Translations under genes and position numbers: made by a program
Notes under the pieces: model-generated
What the model was told of the DNA's origin: nothing
The model's input: only the letters and a program-made list of their open reading frames with translations
Databases searched by the model: none
Shown here: positions 8,460 to 17,390 of the stretch, one piece after another
Layout of the letters: the number at the start of each line of letters is the position of its first letter
Position numbering within the stretch: position 1 is the stretch's first letter
From: a virus
Virus record (IMG/VR): IMGVR_UViG_3300020733_000038
Span: 1-35,832 of that record
Length of the DNA stretch: 35,832 nt
Strand: one strand, 5' to 3'

Positions 8460-11400
8460 TGAAAAACCTTTTCGGATCAATTATTGCATTTTTAGGTTTG
8501 GTTACTTTAGCGGTAGCTCAACCAACGCCTAGCTTTAGCGTTACGGCTAACTCAAGCGGAACTGTAGTTGCTCCAAGCAACTTTATTGCTGCTAACAATA
8601 TCGTTGTTACGACAAACAATTATGCCAATCCATCCTGGTTGACTTCATTATCTTGGTCGAAAGTTACATCAACTCCGACAAATCTAGCCGGTTACGGCAT
8701 TACAGATCCGGTGGTTCTTACTACCGGATCTTATGTCAACCCTTCTTGGATTGCATCGCTTTCATGGAGTAAGATTTATGGCACTCCAACCACCGCATCT
8801 GCTTACGGAATTACAAACGGTGCAGTATTGGATAGCATTGGCGCTGCGCCACAAACAGGTTCTGGTAGCTTGGTATTTAGCAACTCGCCAGCTTTAGTAA
8901 CGCCTAACATCGGATCAGCTACTGCAACGAGCGTAAATGGTCTAAAGATTACTAGCACAACTGGCACAATTACTTTGGCTGGTGGTAAAACTTTAACCAC
9001 AAACAACACACTTACTTTATCCGCAACAGATAATGCTTTGCTAAACATTGGAAACGGTGGAACGCTTGGATCTGCTGCTTATACGGCTGCATCTGCTTAC
9101 GATGTATCTGGTGCTGCCTCAGCAGTATCAGCCAACTCTCTGCAAAAGGCATCAAATCTTTCTGACTTAACATCAGCATCAACTGCTAGAACCAATTTAG
9201 GCGTTACTGCTACTGGATCTGACACCACATACGCTTATAGAGCAAATAACTTGTCGGATTTGACTTCAGCAGCAACTGCTAGGTCAAATCTTGGCCTTGG
9301 AACGGCAGCAACGACTAACTCAACGGCATACGATGCTGCTGGTGCAGCTTCAACCGCTCAGGCTTACGCAATTCAACGTGCAAATCACACAGGAACGCAG
9401 CCAGCCTCAACAATAACTGGTTTAGCTACATCAGCCACAACAGATACAACCAATGCGTCAAATATTACATCAGGAACGTTGCCTAATGCTCGTTTGTCGA
9501 GCGTTCCTAATAGCGCACTAGCTAATTCCTCAGTAACCGTAACGGCTGGATCTGGTTTGTCTGGCGGTGGAATAGTTAGCCTTGGTGGAACAGTTAGCAT
9601 TTCGGCAAATGTAACGTCTGTTGCTGGCAGAACTGGATCTGTGACGCTAAGTTCTGGCGATATTAGCGGATTAGCTGCATCGGCTACAACAGACACGACC
9701 AACGCAAGCAACATTACCAGTGGCACATTGCCAAACGCACGCCTTTCAAGCGTTCCAAATTCTGCTTTAGCCAACTCCACAATAACGATTGCTGGCAATT
9801 CTACGGCCTTGGGAGGCTCTGTTTCTCAAGATAGTATTACTGGCTTATCTAGCACTGGAATCGTCAAAAGAACGGCAGCAAATACGCTTACAACGGCAAC
9901 GGCTGACACGGATTACACAACTCCAAGTGGTACTGAAACGCTTACAAACAAAACCATTTCTGGTGCTTCAAACACGCTTTCTAACATCGGCAATTTATCG
10001 CTTACCAATTCATCGGTTAGCGTAGTAGCTGGATCTGGATTAAGCGGTGGTGGTAGCGTTTCACTTGGTGGATCTACTACCTTAACCGCTAACGTTACAT
10101 CTGTTGCTGGTCGCACAGGCGCAGTAACTATTTCATCAAGCGATGTTTCTGGTTTGGCTGCTAGTGCAACCACAGATACCACAAACGCATCGAACATTAC
10201 AAGCGGTACGCTTCCTAATACTCGCTTATCGTCAGTTCCTAATACGGCACTTGCAAATAGCTCAATTAACGTAATTGCAGGTAGCGGATTAAGTGGCGGT
10301 GGTAATACAAGTTTAGGTTCATCAGTTACATTAGCTGCAAACGTCACAAGCGTTGCAGGAAGAACTGGAACGGTTACGATTTCATCAAGCGATGTAAGTG
10401 GTTTAGCTGCGTCTGCTACTACTGACACAACTAATGCTACAAATATTACTAGCGGTACATTACCAAATGCTAGATTAGCCAACAACTCCATCACAGTCTC
10501 TGCTGGCACAGGTTTATCTGGTGGCGGTACAGTAGCACTTGGCGGTACGACAACTTTAAGTAATGCTGGTGTTACAAGCGTAATCGCTGGTACAGGTGTT
10601 ACTGTTAATAGCTCTACTGGTTCAGTTACAATTAATGCTACTGGCACAGGTGGTACAGTAACTAATTTATCTGTAACAGGTAACTCAGGTGTGCTGGCAG
10701 GAGTAACAACCCCTACTACTACTCCAAGTATAAGCATAGGACTAGGCAACATAACGCCTACGAGTGTCACCACCACAGGTAATGTAAGTGGTAATGTTAT
10801 AACTGGTCTCTATGGAATTTTTACTGCAAATAATAACTCTTCTAATTACACTAATGGTACTGTGGTTGTAACTGGTGGCGTAGGTATTAGTGGACTTTTA
10901 AATTTAGGTGGTTATGAACAAATAATTACAGGTTCTACTGGTAATTCAGGTTCAAATATAGGCTTATTATTAAACAATAATACGCCTGCTGCTGGTTATT
11001 TACCTTCAGTAGATTGGGCTACTAATACTGGTTTAATATGGGCTGCTATTAATGGCTATCGTAATGGCGGTGGATATGGTGGTAGTTTATTTTTCCAAAC
11101 CATGAACTCAGGTGGTAGCACCAATGAAGTAATGAGATTGGATCAGGCTGGTAATTTAGATTTAGGCACTACATCAGCCGTAGCAACAGGACTTACTGTA
11201 GGCCAAACAACCGCCTCCACTAGCACCACCACTGGTTCTATTGTAACGGCTGGTGGTATTGGTGTGGGCGGGAATGCTTATGTGGGCGGAGCAGGTAACT
11301 TTGGTGGAGCTGTTTATAGTCCAGTATTATCTGTTATTGCTGGTAGTTATAGCAAAGGCATTACACTTTCTGGAGACGGAACATCCTTTCAATTTAATGG

Positions 11401-14206
11401 CAAACTTATTGCATTTTCTGACAATACTTACGATATAGGTTATAGTAGCAATTCATATCGTTTTCGTAATCTTTTTCTTGGGGGCACAATAGTCGACACC
11501 AACACTGGCTTAGGACTCAATCTTTCTCCTTCAGCATTCTCTCAATCAGCATGGGGCACTGCTGGAGCTTTAAGCCAAGAAAACGGCACAACCGTGACAG
11601 ATAGTAGTACGGCAGCAAGTGGTACTGCAACTAGTGAAGTGTTCCATAGCTTTGCTACGCCAACCTTAGCAGCCACAAATACTAGCGTAACAACAACAGA
11701 CGCAGCTAATGTCTATATAGCTGGGGGTGTTACGGCTGGTACTAATCAGACGATTACTAACAACTACGGCTTATGGAACGGTGGTAATACCAGAATAGAT
11801 GGTAACTTATATTTAGGTAATCCTGCTGGTAGTAATTCGTTTTATTTTAATTATTTATCCACATACTATTTAGATTTATACGCAACCAATTCTACTAACA
11901 GTTATTTAAGAATTAGGCCAGCAGGAAGTAGTGGAAACTTTGGATTTTCAATTAGTGATTATGGTACTGAATCTAAGTTTTATATGCCTTCGGCTTCTGC
12001 TGGTTCAGCAAGAATTAGCAATTACATTTATGATACTATTCAATTTGGTAATATTCAAACTACATTAAATCCTAATGGTTCAAATTTTACTACTCCTTAT
12101 TTAAGTTCTGGGGTTGGAATTTTATTAGATAGTAAGATATTTACATTAACAGATAGCGGAACTGCTGCTAGCGGTACATTGGCTAGTCAAACAACTTATT
12201 ATTTTGCTCCAATTACTTTAGCAGCAACTAACACAGGAGTTACTACAACAGATGCTGCGACAGTTAGAATAAGTGGTAATCCAACGGCAGGCACAAACGA
12301 AACCATAACCAACTCATGGGGACTCCTTAACCAAGGCAATACAAGGTTGGATGGTAATGTTAAGATAAACTCCTCTACGGCTTCTAGCTCTACCACATCA
12401 GGCGCTCTGCAAGTGGCTGGGGGCGTGGGCATTGGGGGTTCCGCCTTCGTGGGCGGTAATGTCAATGCAGGTGGTAGCCTTGTTTATTCTGGTGGTACAT
12501 TAGGTGGTACGTCAGACATATATTCTGGTTTAGGAGTGTTTGGGGATAGCAGTTCTCCTTACAGTACACATTTTAATGCTTATTCATTACAATTTGGTAC
12601 AGGTTCTAATGGTGCTAGAAGTACCAGAATGTACATTGATAATGGGGGTAATGTTGGTGTCGGTATTACTTCCCCTGATGCTGTATTATCAGTAAGAAAC
12701 CCTTCAGCTACAGGTAATCAAACTGTTTTTGATATTGTAGGTGCTGGTTCTGCTGTTGATTTGTTTGGTATTCAAGCAAACCAAACTACTGATGTTGTTT
12801 CTTTAGGAACTATATACTCTGGGCAATTAGCATTTATACAAAATAATACAGAAAGAATGCGTATCAATGGCTCTGGTAACGTAGGCATCGGCACCACCTC
12901 GCCTAGCTCCTTGTTGGATGTTCATGGAGATGTAAGAGCTTATGCTTTTGGAGATAATAATGGCTTCTTAGGCTACTCTGGTAGTACGCACATTATGTCT
13001 TTTACACGTTTAGTTAATAGCGGAAGATTATCTGCTTTTGATAGCTTAATGTTTTATACTAATGCTACAAGTGGCGTTTCTAGCGGATCTGAACGTATGA
13101 GAATAGATAGCTCAGGCAATGTCGGCATAGGAACTAGCTCGCCTACAACTAGCTTACAAATAAATAATAATGGCACTTATGCAACAAGCGGTAATATGAA
13201 TACTGGTACTATTGTAGGCAATGGTTCTGGTGGTGTTGCTCTCAATTCTGGTGCTTATGATACAAGTACCACTGCTACTTCTTATGCGTGGTTTAATTCT
13301 GGTTACGATAATAACGCTGGAGTTGGTGTGCCCATGGTTTTTGCTACAGGCGGTATAGAAAGATTTCGTGCTGGAACTAACTCCACGTCGTCCTCGACGA
13401 CATCAGGCGCTCTGCAAGTGGCGGGTGGGGTCGGGATCCAAGGATCCCTGTGGGTTGGCCCAAGCTCTGGAAATGGTTATGTGAATACTTATAGATCTTC
13501 TAGCAGTACAGGACAGGTTGGATACACTTGGAATACAGGAGCTACAACTAATTGGGTTAATTATTTAGCAGCTACTAGTAATGATTTAGCTTGGTACAGT
13601 TCAGTACCAGTTGGTGGAGCAACTGTTATGTATTTAAGCTCTTATGGAGCTTTTTCTGTATATAATTACGATTCAAGTAGTCCTGTTATAAAAACAGTAC
13701 AGGAACAAGCAGGTAATTACGCTCAAGCGGTATATGCATATAACAATGGTGGCAGTTATTACTTTGCTGGTTTCTATAATCCAAGCGGTACACCTTTGGG
13801 ATCTATTATCAGCAATGGTACTATAACGTCTTACAACACCACCTCTGATAAACGTCTCAAGAGTCCATTACGCTCTTGGTCTCTTGGCGATAAGTTTGAT
13901 GATTTACCAATAGGTGAGTTTACATGGAAAGAATCTGGCGTAATAGGTCACGGAACCTTAGCTCAGGAATTATACAAAGTTTACCCAGATGCGGTTAGCA
14001 AAGGTGATGATGGTGCTATGCCTGATCCTAAGAAGGTAGAATCCTTATGGCAGGTTGATTATGGTAAATTAACAGTACCAGTAATTGCCGAAGTCAAAGC
14101 CTTGCGTGCTAGGGTTAAAACTCTTGAACAAGAACAAGCTGATACGCAGAAACAACTTAATGATTTAACTGATAAGTTTAACCAATACATCTCAACTCAT
14201 CCATGA
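8459..14206 (+). CDS. Giant fibre with S74 chaperone domain and signal-peptide-like N-terminus
   Basis: A 1915-residue repetitive Ser/Thr/Gly/Asn-rich protein. The start is ATG 8459, overlapping the previous stop; the frame is open 114 bases upstream but only inside that gene. Residues 1-20 (MKNLFGSIIAFLGLVTLAVA) look like a Sec signal peptide, unusual for a virion fibre. Then come WSKVTSTPTNLAGYGIT-type repeats, about four TTDTTNASNITSGTLPN repeats (about 320-680), TAGGIGVGGNAYVGG modules, two ~75-residue duplicates (about 1040-1120 and 1228-1305), and three GNVGIG(T)xSP modules. The C-terminus (about 1793-1900) is an S74 intramolecular chaperone: SDKRLK with candidate catalytic Ser1796, GHGTLAQELYKVYPDAV, and a coiled coil. 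S74 domains trimerise the fibre and then cut themselves off. Receptor binding or surface display are both possible. Confidence 0.88.
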   Translation: MKNLFGSIIAFLGLVTLAVAQPTPSFSVTANSSGTVVAPSNFIAANNIVVTTNNYANPSWLTSLSWSKVTSTPTNLAGYGITDPVVLTTGSYVNPSWIASLSWSKIYGTPTTASAYGITNGAVLDSIGAAPQTGSGSLVFSNSPALVTPNIGSATATSVNGLKITSTTGTITLAGGKTLTTNNTLTLSATDNALLNIGNGGTLGSAAYTAASAYDVSGAASAVSANSLQKASNLSDLTSASTARTNLGVTATGSDTTYAYRANNLSDLTSAATARSNLGLGTAATTNSTAYDAAGAASTAQAYAIQRANHTGTQPASTITGLATSATTDTTNASNITSGTLPNARLSSVPNSALANSSVTVTAGSGLSGGGIVSLGGTVSISANVTSVAGRTGSVTLSSGDISGLAASATTDTTNASNITSGTLPNARLSSVPNSALANSTITIAGNSTALGGSVSQDSITGLSSTGIVKRTAANTLTTATADTDYTTPSGTETLTNKTISGASNTLSNIGNLSLTNSSVSVVAGSGLSGGGSVSLGGSTTLTANVTSVAGRTGAVTISSSDVSGLAASATTDTTNASNITSGTLPNTRLSSVPNTALANSSINVIAGSGLSGGGNTSLGSSVTLAANVTSVAGRTGTVTISSSDVSGLAASATTDTTNATNITSGTLPNARLANNSITVSAGTGLSGGGTVALGGTTTLSNAGVTSVIAGTGVTVNSSTGSVTINATGTGGTVTNLSVTGNSGVLAGVTTPTTTPSISIGLGNITPTSVTTTGNVSGNVITGLYGIFTANNNSSNYTNGTVVVTGGVGISGLLNLGGYEQIITGSTGNSGSNIGLLLNNNTPAAGYLPSVDWATNTGLIWAAINGYRNGGGYGGSLFFQTMNSGGSTNEVMRLDQAGNLDLGTTSAVATGLTVGQTTASTSTTTGSIVTAGGIGVGGNAYVGGAGNFGGAVYSPVLSVIAGSYSKGITLSGDGTSFQFNGKLIAFSDNTYDIGYSSNSYRFRNLFLGGTIVDTNTGLGLNLSPSAFSQSAWGTAGALSQENGTTVTDSSTAASGTATSEVFHSFATPTLAATNTSVTTTDAANVYIAGGVTAGTNQTITNNYGLWNGGNTRIDGNLYLGNPAGSNSFYFNYLSTYYLDLYATNSTNSYLRIRPAGSSGNFGFSISDYGTESKFYMPSASAGSARISNYIYDTIQFGNIQTTLNPNGSNFTTPYLSSGVGILLDSKIFTLTDSGTAASGTLASQTTYYFAPITLAATNTGVTTTDAATVRISGNPTAGTNETITNSWGLLNQGNTRLDGNVKINSSTASSSTTSGALQVAGGVGIGGSAFVGGNVNAGGSLVYSGGTLGGTSDIYSGLGVFGDSSSPYSTHFNAYSLQFGTGSNGARSTRMYIDNGGNVGVGITSPDAVLSVRNPSATGNQTVFDIVGAGSAVDLFGIQANQTTDVVSLGTIYSGQLAFIQNNTERMRINGSGNVGIGTTSPSSLLDVHGDVRAYAFGDNNGFLGYSGSTHIMSFTRLVNSGRLSAFDSLMFYTNATSGVSSGSERMRIDSSGNVGIGTSSPTTSLQINNNGTYATSGNMNTGTIVGNGSGGVALNSGAYDTSTTATSYAWFNSGYDNNAGVGVPMVFATGGIERFRAGTNSTSSSTTSGALQVAGGVGIQGSLWVGPSSGNGYVNTYRSSSSTGQVGYTWNTGATTNWVNYLAATSNDLAWYSSVPVGGATVMYLSSYGAFSVYNYDSSSPVIKTVQEQAGNYAQAVYAYNNGGSYYFAGFYNPSGTPLGSIISNGTITSYNTTSDKRLKSPLRSWSLGDKFDDLPIGEFTWKESGVIGHGTLAQELYKVYPDAVSKGDDGAMPDPKKVESLWQVDYGKLTVPVIAEVKALRARVKTLEQEQADTQKQLNDLTDKFNQYISTHP
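9421..10490 (+). repeat. Fibre-encoded repeat block (four ~250-bp units)
   Basis: Inside the fibre gene, four copies of a unit encode TTDTTNA(S/T)NITSGTLPN. They start near 9424, 9670, 10160 and 10410. Each is followed, in whole or part, by a SGLSGGGxVSLGG and SVAGRTGxVT(I/L)SSxD segment. Protein similarity is high while synonymous positions differ a lot. The repeats are therefore old, or kept different to avoid recombination. Confidence 0.75.
11581..12375 (+). repeat. Duplicated ~75-residue fibre module
   Basis: The segments near 11590-11820 and 12140-12370 encode related modules. Both run DS(S/G)TAASGT, then LAATNTxVTTTDAAxVxI, then TAGTN(Q/E)TITN, GL(W/L)N and NTR(I/L)DGN. This module is common in phage fibres. 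The copies flank a unique section encoding SGNFGFSISDYG and neighbours. Confidence 0.65.
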
Positions 14207-14646
14207 AAAAGCTCCTCATCCTTGCGCTCCTTGCGCTTCCCCTCATCAGCAAAGCACAGCTTGTACAAAGCCCAGAATACTCGTGGCGTGTACAAATCTG
14301 TGACCTAACCTACAACAATTCTGGCAGTTTAACGGCTTGTCCAGTTACTGTATTTTATCAATCAAGCGTTACAAACAATGGTGCTTTTGTAGCTAATGTA
14401 CAAAGCAATCCACAAACGCTTACGGTTGATTTAGTAGCTAAGAAAGATAGCACAGTTGAATTTGGTGGTACAACTTATACTTATGGTCAGGCATTTGGCA
14501 TTATTAACGCCATATTTACGCAAGAACGTGCTGCTCAATTAGCAGATGCTGCTAAACAAGCTGCTGCTCAAGCTGCTGCTCAAGCTGCCGTAACAACTAA
14601 TAATGCTGCGGTCACTACAAACAACGCTGCGCCTGCTACAAAATAA
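14203..14646 (+). CDS. Secreted protein with signal peptide, Ala-rich tail
   Basis: A 147-residue protein with a textbook Sec signal peptide: MKK, a leucine-rich core, then ISKAQ with likely cleavage near residue 18-19. The mature part is short and probably beta (VFYQSSVTNNG, TLTVDLVAKKD). It ends in an Ala/Gln helix and an Asn/Thr/Ala repeat (AAVTTNNAAVTTNNAAP). It is coupled to the fibre gene by an ATGA overlap and to the next gene by TAATG. The pairing with an exported-looking fibre suggests that both act outside the cytoplasm, perhaps as a fibre partner or surface protein. I do not recognise a family. Confidence 0.65.
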   Translation: MKKLLILALLALPLISKAQLVQSPEYSWRVQICDLTYNNSGSLTACPVTVFYQSSVTNNGAFVANVQSNPQTLTVDLVAKKDSTVEFGGTTYTYGQAFGIINAIFTQERAAQLADAAKQAAAQAAAQAAVTTNNAAVTTNNAAPATK

Positions 14647-14921
14647 TGAACTGGAAAACTTACGCATTGCATTACATCAGTGGGCTGGGTGCATCCTGCT
14701 TTAATGCCGGTGTAAGCAGTTTATACGCTACATTTGGTCAAGCAGCAGGCGCTGCCGTGATTAAAGATATTTCTCAGCCAACTGTGCATGAGATTGGCGC
14801 AATCTTCTTAGGCGCTGCTGCTTTAGAAGCTCTAGCGTTTTTTAAACAGAATCCCCTTCCTGTAGATACAACCATCAATACCAATGAAAAAACTAATCCT
14901 GCCACTGTTCCTAGCGCTTAG
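14646..14921 (+). CDS. Small membrane protein, holin-like
   Basis: A 91-residue protein with weak hydrophobic segments near 8-30 and 50-66, ending EALAFFKQNPLPVDT. Small phage proteins with two hydrophobic helices and a (Y/F)(L/F)K(Q/K)(N/S)PLP ending are common next to lysis genes, and I recognise this ending. A holin or holin-accessory role is inferred from that and from the nearby lipoprotein genes. The gene overlaps the following lipoprotein gene by 38 bases. Confidence 0.5.
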   Translation: MNWKTYALHYISGLGASCFNAGVSSLYATFGQAAGAAVIKDISQPTVHEIGAIFLGAAALEALAFFKQNPLPVDTTINTNEKTNPATVPSA

Positions 14922-15354
14922 TTTGTCTGGGTGCGTCAGCACTCCTGCTGGTTTGCCAGCACCTACCGCCAGTGCAAATGTAAAAAACATTGCGCCATTT
15001 GTAACGTCATTAGCTCAGACGGCAGTTCCATTGGTACTAAACAAAAATCCAAAATATGCACCAATTGTATCTGATGTCGCTGCTGCTATTCCTGCTGCTT
15101 TTGCTGCCGGAAATCTGGACGCTACATCTATATCGGATGCACTTTCACTCATCGGAGGAAAGGCAGGACTTAATGCAGAGGCTCAAGCAGCTATTTCAAC
15201 GGTTCTTTTAGATGCCGTTACTTGGTATCAAGCCAACTATGGCGTGCAAGTCGCATCTGCAACCGATCCAAACGTTCAAGTGCTACTTAATGCGTTCGCT
15301 TCTGGTCTGCAAAACGGCGTGACGCTTTGGAAAAACTCACAACCTAAAGCCTAA
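14884..15354 (+). CDS. Lipoprotein (156 aa)
   Basis: The N-terminus MKKLILPLFLALSLSGC has a classic lipobox (LSGC, Cys17), so the protein should be lipidated and anchored in the envelope. The mature part is Ala/Val-rich and probably helical, with no catalytic motif seen. The lipobox strongly supports the start at 14884 despite overlap with the upstream gene. It could be a lysis accessory (outer-spanin-like, although large for one) or a superinfection-exclusion lipoprotein. Both are inference. Confidence 0.65.
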   Translation: MKKLILPLFLALSLSGCVSTPAGLPAPTASANVKNIAPFVTSLAQTAVPLVLNKNPKYAPIVSDVAAAIPAAFAAGNLDATSISDALSLIGGKAGLNAEAQAAISTVLLDAVTWYQANYGVQVASATDPNVQVLLNAFASGLQNGVTLWKNSQPKA

Positions 15355-15551
15355 TGTTTGATTTCATTGCCAGTTTATTCAGCGCAATTGCAGGTTTCTT
15401 TGATTTTTCCAAACAAAGACAATCGCTGAACAATACATTTGAAATGCAAGCAAATGCACAGGCAAAGCAAATACAAGCTGACAAGGCTCGTGCTGCTTCT
15501 GACTTAAACAATCCTGATCTAACAAATCTTAGAAACGATGTCTCAGAATGA
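15354..15551 (+). CDS. Small protein with N-terminal hydrophobic segment
   Basis: A 65-residue protein that starts MFDFIASLFSAIAGFFDFSK, a short hydrophobic or amphipathic segment, followed by a charged helix rich in Gln, Ala and Lys (NTFEMQANAQAKQIQADKAR). It is placed directly before, and overlaps by ATGA, a lipoprotein gene. An N-terminal anchor plus a helical rod beside a lipoprotein is the general arrangement of an inner/outer spanin pair, but this protein is very short. Treat the spanin idea as a hypothesis. Confidence 0.5.
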   Translation: MFDFIASLFSAIAGFFDFSKQRQSLNNTFEMQANAQAKQIQADKARAASDLNNPDLTNLRNDVSE

Positions 15552-15901
15552 AACCGTTAATTATATTTTTGTTTTTAGGACTTGCAGGATGCGCAACTGT
15601 AGCGCAGTCGCCAGTTCAGTCGCATCAAGCGAGCTTCGATGGGAATCAGCAGAACTCAGGAATACTCGAAGCTAACATGGACGGATTCAAAGTAACTTCA
15701 AAGTTCCGTGATCGCTACAATTCACTTGTGGCGATTTACGGAGATGCACGCCTTGCCGATAATAGTCCGATATTCACGCCAGCGTTAAGTAAAGACAGTG
15801 GAATTACTTCAAACAACGATGGCACATACGAGATTACCAAAGAAGCAATGGCACACATGGTTGAAATGTCAGCCATGCAGAAACGTGGATTTAAACCTTA
15901 A
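15548..15901 (+). CDS. Lipoprotein (117 aa), possible outer spanin
   Basis: MKPLIIFLFLGLAGC is a lipoprotein signal with lipobox LAGC (Cys15). The mature ~100 residues begin with a Gln/Ser-rich stretch, followed by FKVTSKFRDRYNSLVAIYG, and end EMSAMQKRGFKP. The lipidated N-terminus and the overlap with the upstream anchored helical protein make an outer-spanin role possible. No motif proves it. A surface or exclusion role is an alternative. Confidence 0.6.
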   Translation: MKPLIIFLFLGLAGCATVAQSPVQSHQASFDGNQQNSGILEANMDGFKVTSKFRDRYNSLVAIYGDARLADNSPIFTPALSKDSGITSNNDGTYEITKEAMAHMVEMSAMQKRGFKP

Positions 15902-15906
15902 ACATT

Positions 15907-16155
15907 ATGGACGTAAACCTCAATTCAAGTGATGCATGGTTTGCTAGGCTGGATCAAAGAATGACTCAGCAAGACGCAATTTTAGCGCGCATCGAATCAC
16001 AAGTTGAAAAGACAAATGGTCGCGTAAACAAACACGATGCGATCATAAATAATTATAAAGGAAAGATTACGATGTTTGTCTTAACGATCTCAGCAGCAGC
16101 AAGCGTTGTATTCTATGCAATTGAGGCAGGCATACGTCTAACACTAGCAAAATGA
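15907..16155 (+). CDS. XhlA/holin-accessory-like membrane protein
   Basis: An 82-residue protein with a charged helical N-terminal half (LDQRMTQQDAILARIESQ, then KTNGRVNKHDAIINNYKG) and one C-terminal transmembrane helix (about 53-74, MFVLTISAAASVVFYAI). This cytoplasmic-helix-then-anchor plan, with the (V)NKHD(A)x(I) pattern, is that of XhlA-like holin-associated proteins. It ends in an ATGA overlap with the head-tail joining gene, so the cassette is transcriptionally continuous with the tail operon. Confidence 0.6.
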   Translation: MDVNLNSSDAWFARLDQRMTQQDAILARIESQVEKTNGRVNKHDAIINNYKGKITMFVLTISAAASVVFYAIEAGIRLTLAK

Positions 16156-16487
16156 CCGACATTCCTCCATTTCGTCCTGACCGCAGGCTTACATTTCTGG
16201 TTAAGAATCCCGATTCTAACAAGGTCGGTGCTACTGTGAACCAGTTTGTCGAGCTTACTACGGTATGGGCAATGAAGGCAGATGTTAGAGATTCTAAACG
16301 TGGTGAGTATTTGGCTGCTGGTGAGTTTATCGACATTGCGTTTACAACATTCACGGTACGTTACAATGCTGACTTAATACGAGCAGAACGCTGCGAGTGC
16401 GAAGGTGTAAGATACCAGATTGTTGGTATGCCTTCTGAAGTTGGTCGTCGTCAATTCCTAGAATTCTTAGCGGAGAAAAAGCAATGA
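16152..16487 (+). CDS. Head-tail joining protein (SPP1 gp16-like)
   Basis: A 111-residue head completion or stopper protein that seals the connector below the adaptor ring. Visible features are RPDRRLTFLV, the VELTTVWAMKADVRDS segment and FTVRYNADLIRAERCECEG(V)RYQIVGM. This matches the beta-barrel head-tail joining family (W-A-x(n)-T-F-x-(V/I)RY...I). It is normally adjacent to the gp6-like gene. Here the 7232-16155 cassette separates them. Confidence 0.85.
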   Translation: MTDIPPFRPDRRLTFLVKNPDSNKVGATVNQFVELTTVWAMKADVRDSKRGEYLAAGEFIDIAFTTFTVRYNADLIRAERCECEGVRYQIVGMPSEVGRRQFLEFLAEKKQ

Positions 16488-16972
16488 TCGAATTCAACCT
16501 TAAAGGCATGGATGATCTAACTCTCGCGCTTAAGGGAGTTCCTAAAAAGATCAGCAAAGAAGTTGCATCGGATTCAATGACAATTGCCGTGCGTCCGCTT
16601 GTAATGGCAATAGCTTCCTATGCTCCAGTTGACAGTGGCGATTTAAAACGGTCTATCGGGTGGGTAATACGCCAATATAAGACTGGTGTAACGCTGGCGG
16701 TAATTGGACCAGTTCGCGGTAAAGGCACGTTTAGAACTAAAAAAGGCAATCTAAATGAGCCAGCCAACTACGCTCATCTTGTGGAATTTGGTCACAATAC
16801 TCCACGCAGTACAAAAGGACGTAAAAACACAATTGGACCATTAGCCGTGCCTGCGCATCCATTTATGCGTCCAGCATGGGAAGCAACCAAAGAGCAGGTG
16901 CTTAATACTTTTAACGATACATTTGGAACGCGCATTGAAGCAGCAGTAAAATCTAGAAAGGCAGCACGATGA
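16484..16972 (+). CDS. HK97 gp10-like neck/tail completion protein
   Basis: A 162-residue protein with the gp10 family pattern: an N-terminal GMDDLTLALKGVPKKISKEV helix, APVDSGDLKRSIGW in the middle, then YAHLVEFGHNTPR and VPAHPFMRPAWEATKEQVL. These proteins sit at the neck between head and tail. It is coupled on both sides by ATGA overlaps with the joining and terminator genes. The residues after YAHLVEFGH are the most diagnostic. Confidence 0.9.
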   Translation: MIEFNLKGMDDLTLALKGVPKKISKEVASDSMTIAVRPLVMAIASYAPVDSGDLKRSIGWVIRQYKTGVTLAVIGPVRGKGTFRTKKGNLNEPANYAHLVEFGHNTPRSTKGRKNTIGPLAVPAHPFMRPAWEATKEQVLNTFNDTFGTRIEAAVKSRKAAR

Positions 16973-17370
16973 TTGAAGATGGCCTAGCAGCATACATACA
17001 AGCTATTTCAACCGTTGCTGAATACTCACAAGGTATCTATTGGAATATTGCGCCACAACGCGTTACTGCTCCTTTCATTATCCTTACTCAAGTTGCAGGG
17101 AATGAAACCTACGCGCACGATGGTCCAGATGGCCTTGGAACGATGCGCATACAAGTTGATGTGTATGCTTCAACGGCAGCTTTAGCTAAAAAAATACGTT
17201 TAAGCATAATTAGAGCGCTTAACGGACAATCATTTATGCTTTCAACAGGCGACAAAATCGCGGTTTGCGAACACATAAGCACAATTGACCGCGTGGAAAC
17301 CGAAATCTTTACGACTGATGCACGTTTTCGCGCCATGACCGATTTCACTTTGCAGTACATAATCCAATAA
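16969..17370 (+). CDS. Tail terminator (DUF3168/gpU-like)
   Basis: A 133-residue protein with the pattern L..YIQAI...., GIYWNIAPQRVTAPFIILTQVAG, then MRIQVDVYASTAALAKKIRLSIIRAL and a C-terminal DARFRAMTDFTLQY. This is the layout of DUF3168 tail completion proteins, which cap the tail tube at its head-proximal end. It stands directly before the tail tube gene, as expected. Confidence 0.87.
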   Translation: MIEDGLAAYIQAISTVAEYSQGIYWNIAPQRVTAPFIILTQVAGNETYAHDGPDGLGTMRIQVDVYASTAALAKKIRLSIIRALNGQSFMLSTGDKIAVCEHISTIDRVETEIFTTDARFRAMTDFTLQYIIQ

Positions 17371-17390
17371 CAATCAAAACCTAATATATC

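Noticed and set aside
9421-10490. Regular repeats resembling a CRISPR or tandem array
   Set aside because: The units are coding repeats of a fibre with divergent synonymous sites and no short identical repeat-spacer pattern.
9913-10776. 287-codon antisense frame in the fibre gene
   Set aside because: The long open antisense frame comes from repetitive Ala/Thr/Ser/Gly codons on the sense strand, which give few stops in antisense. The sense frame is an obvious fibre.
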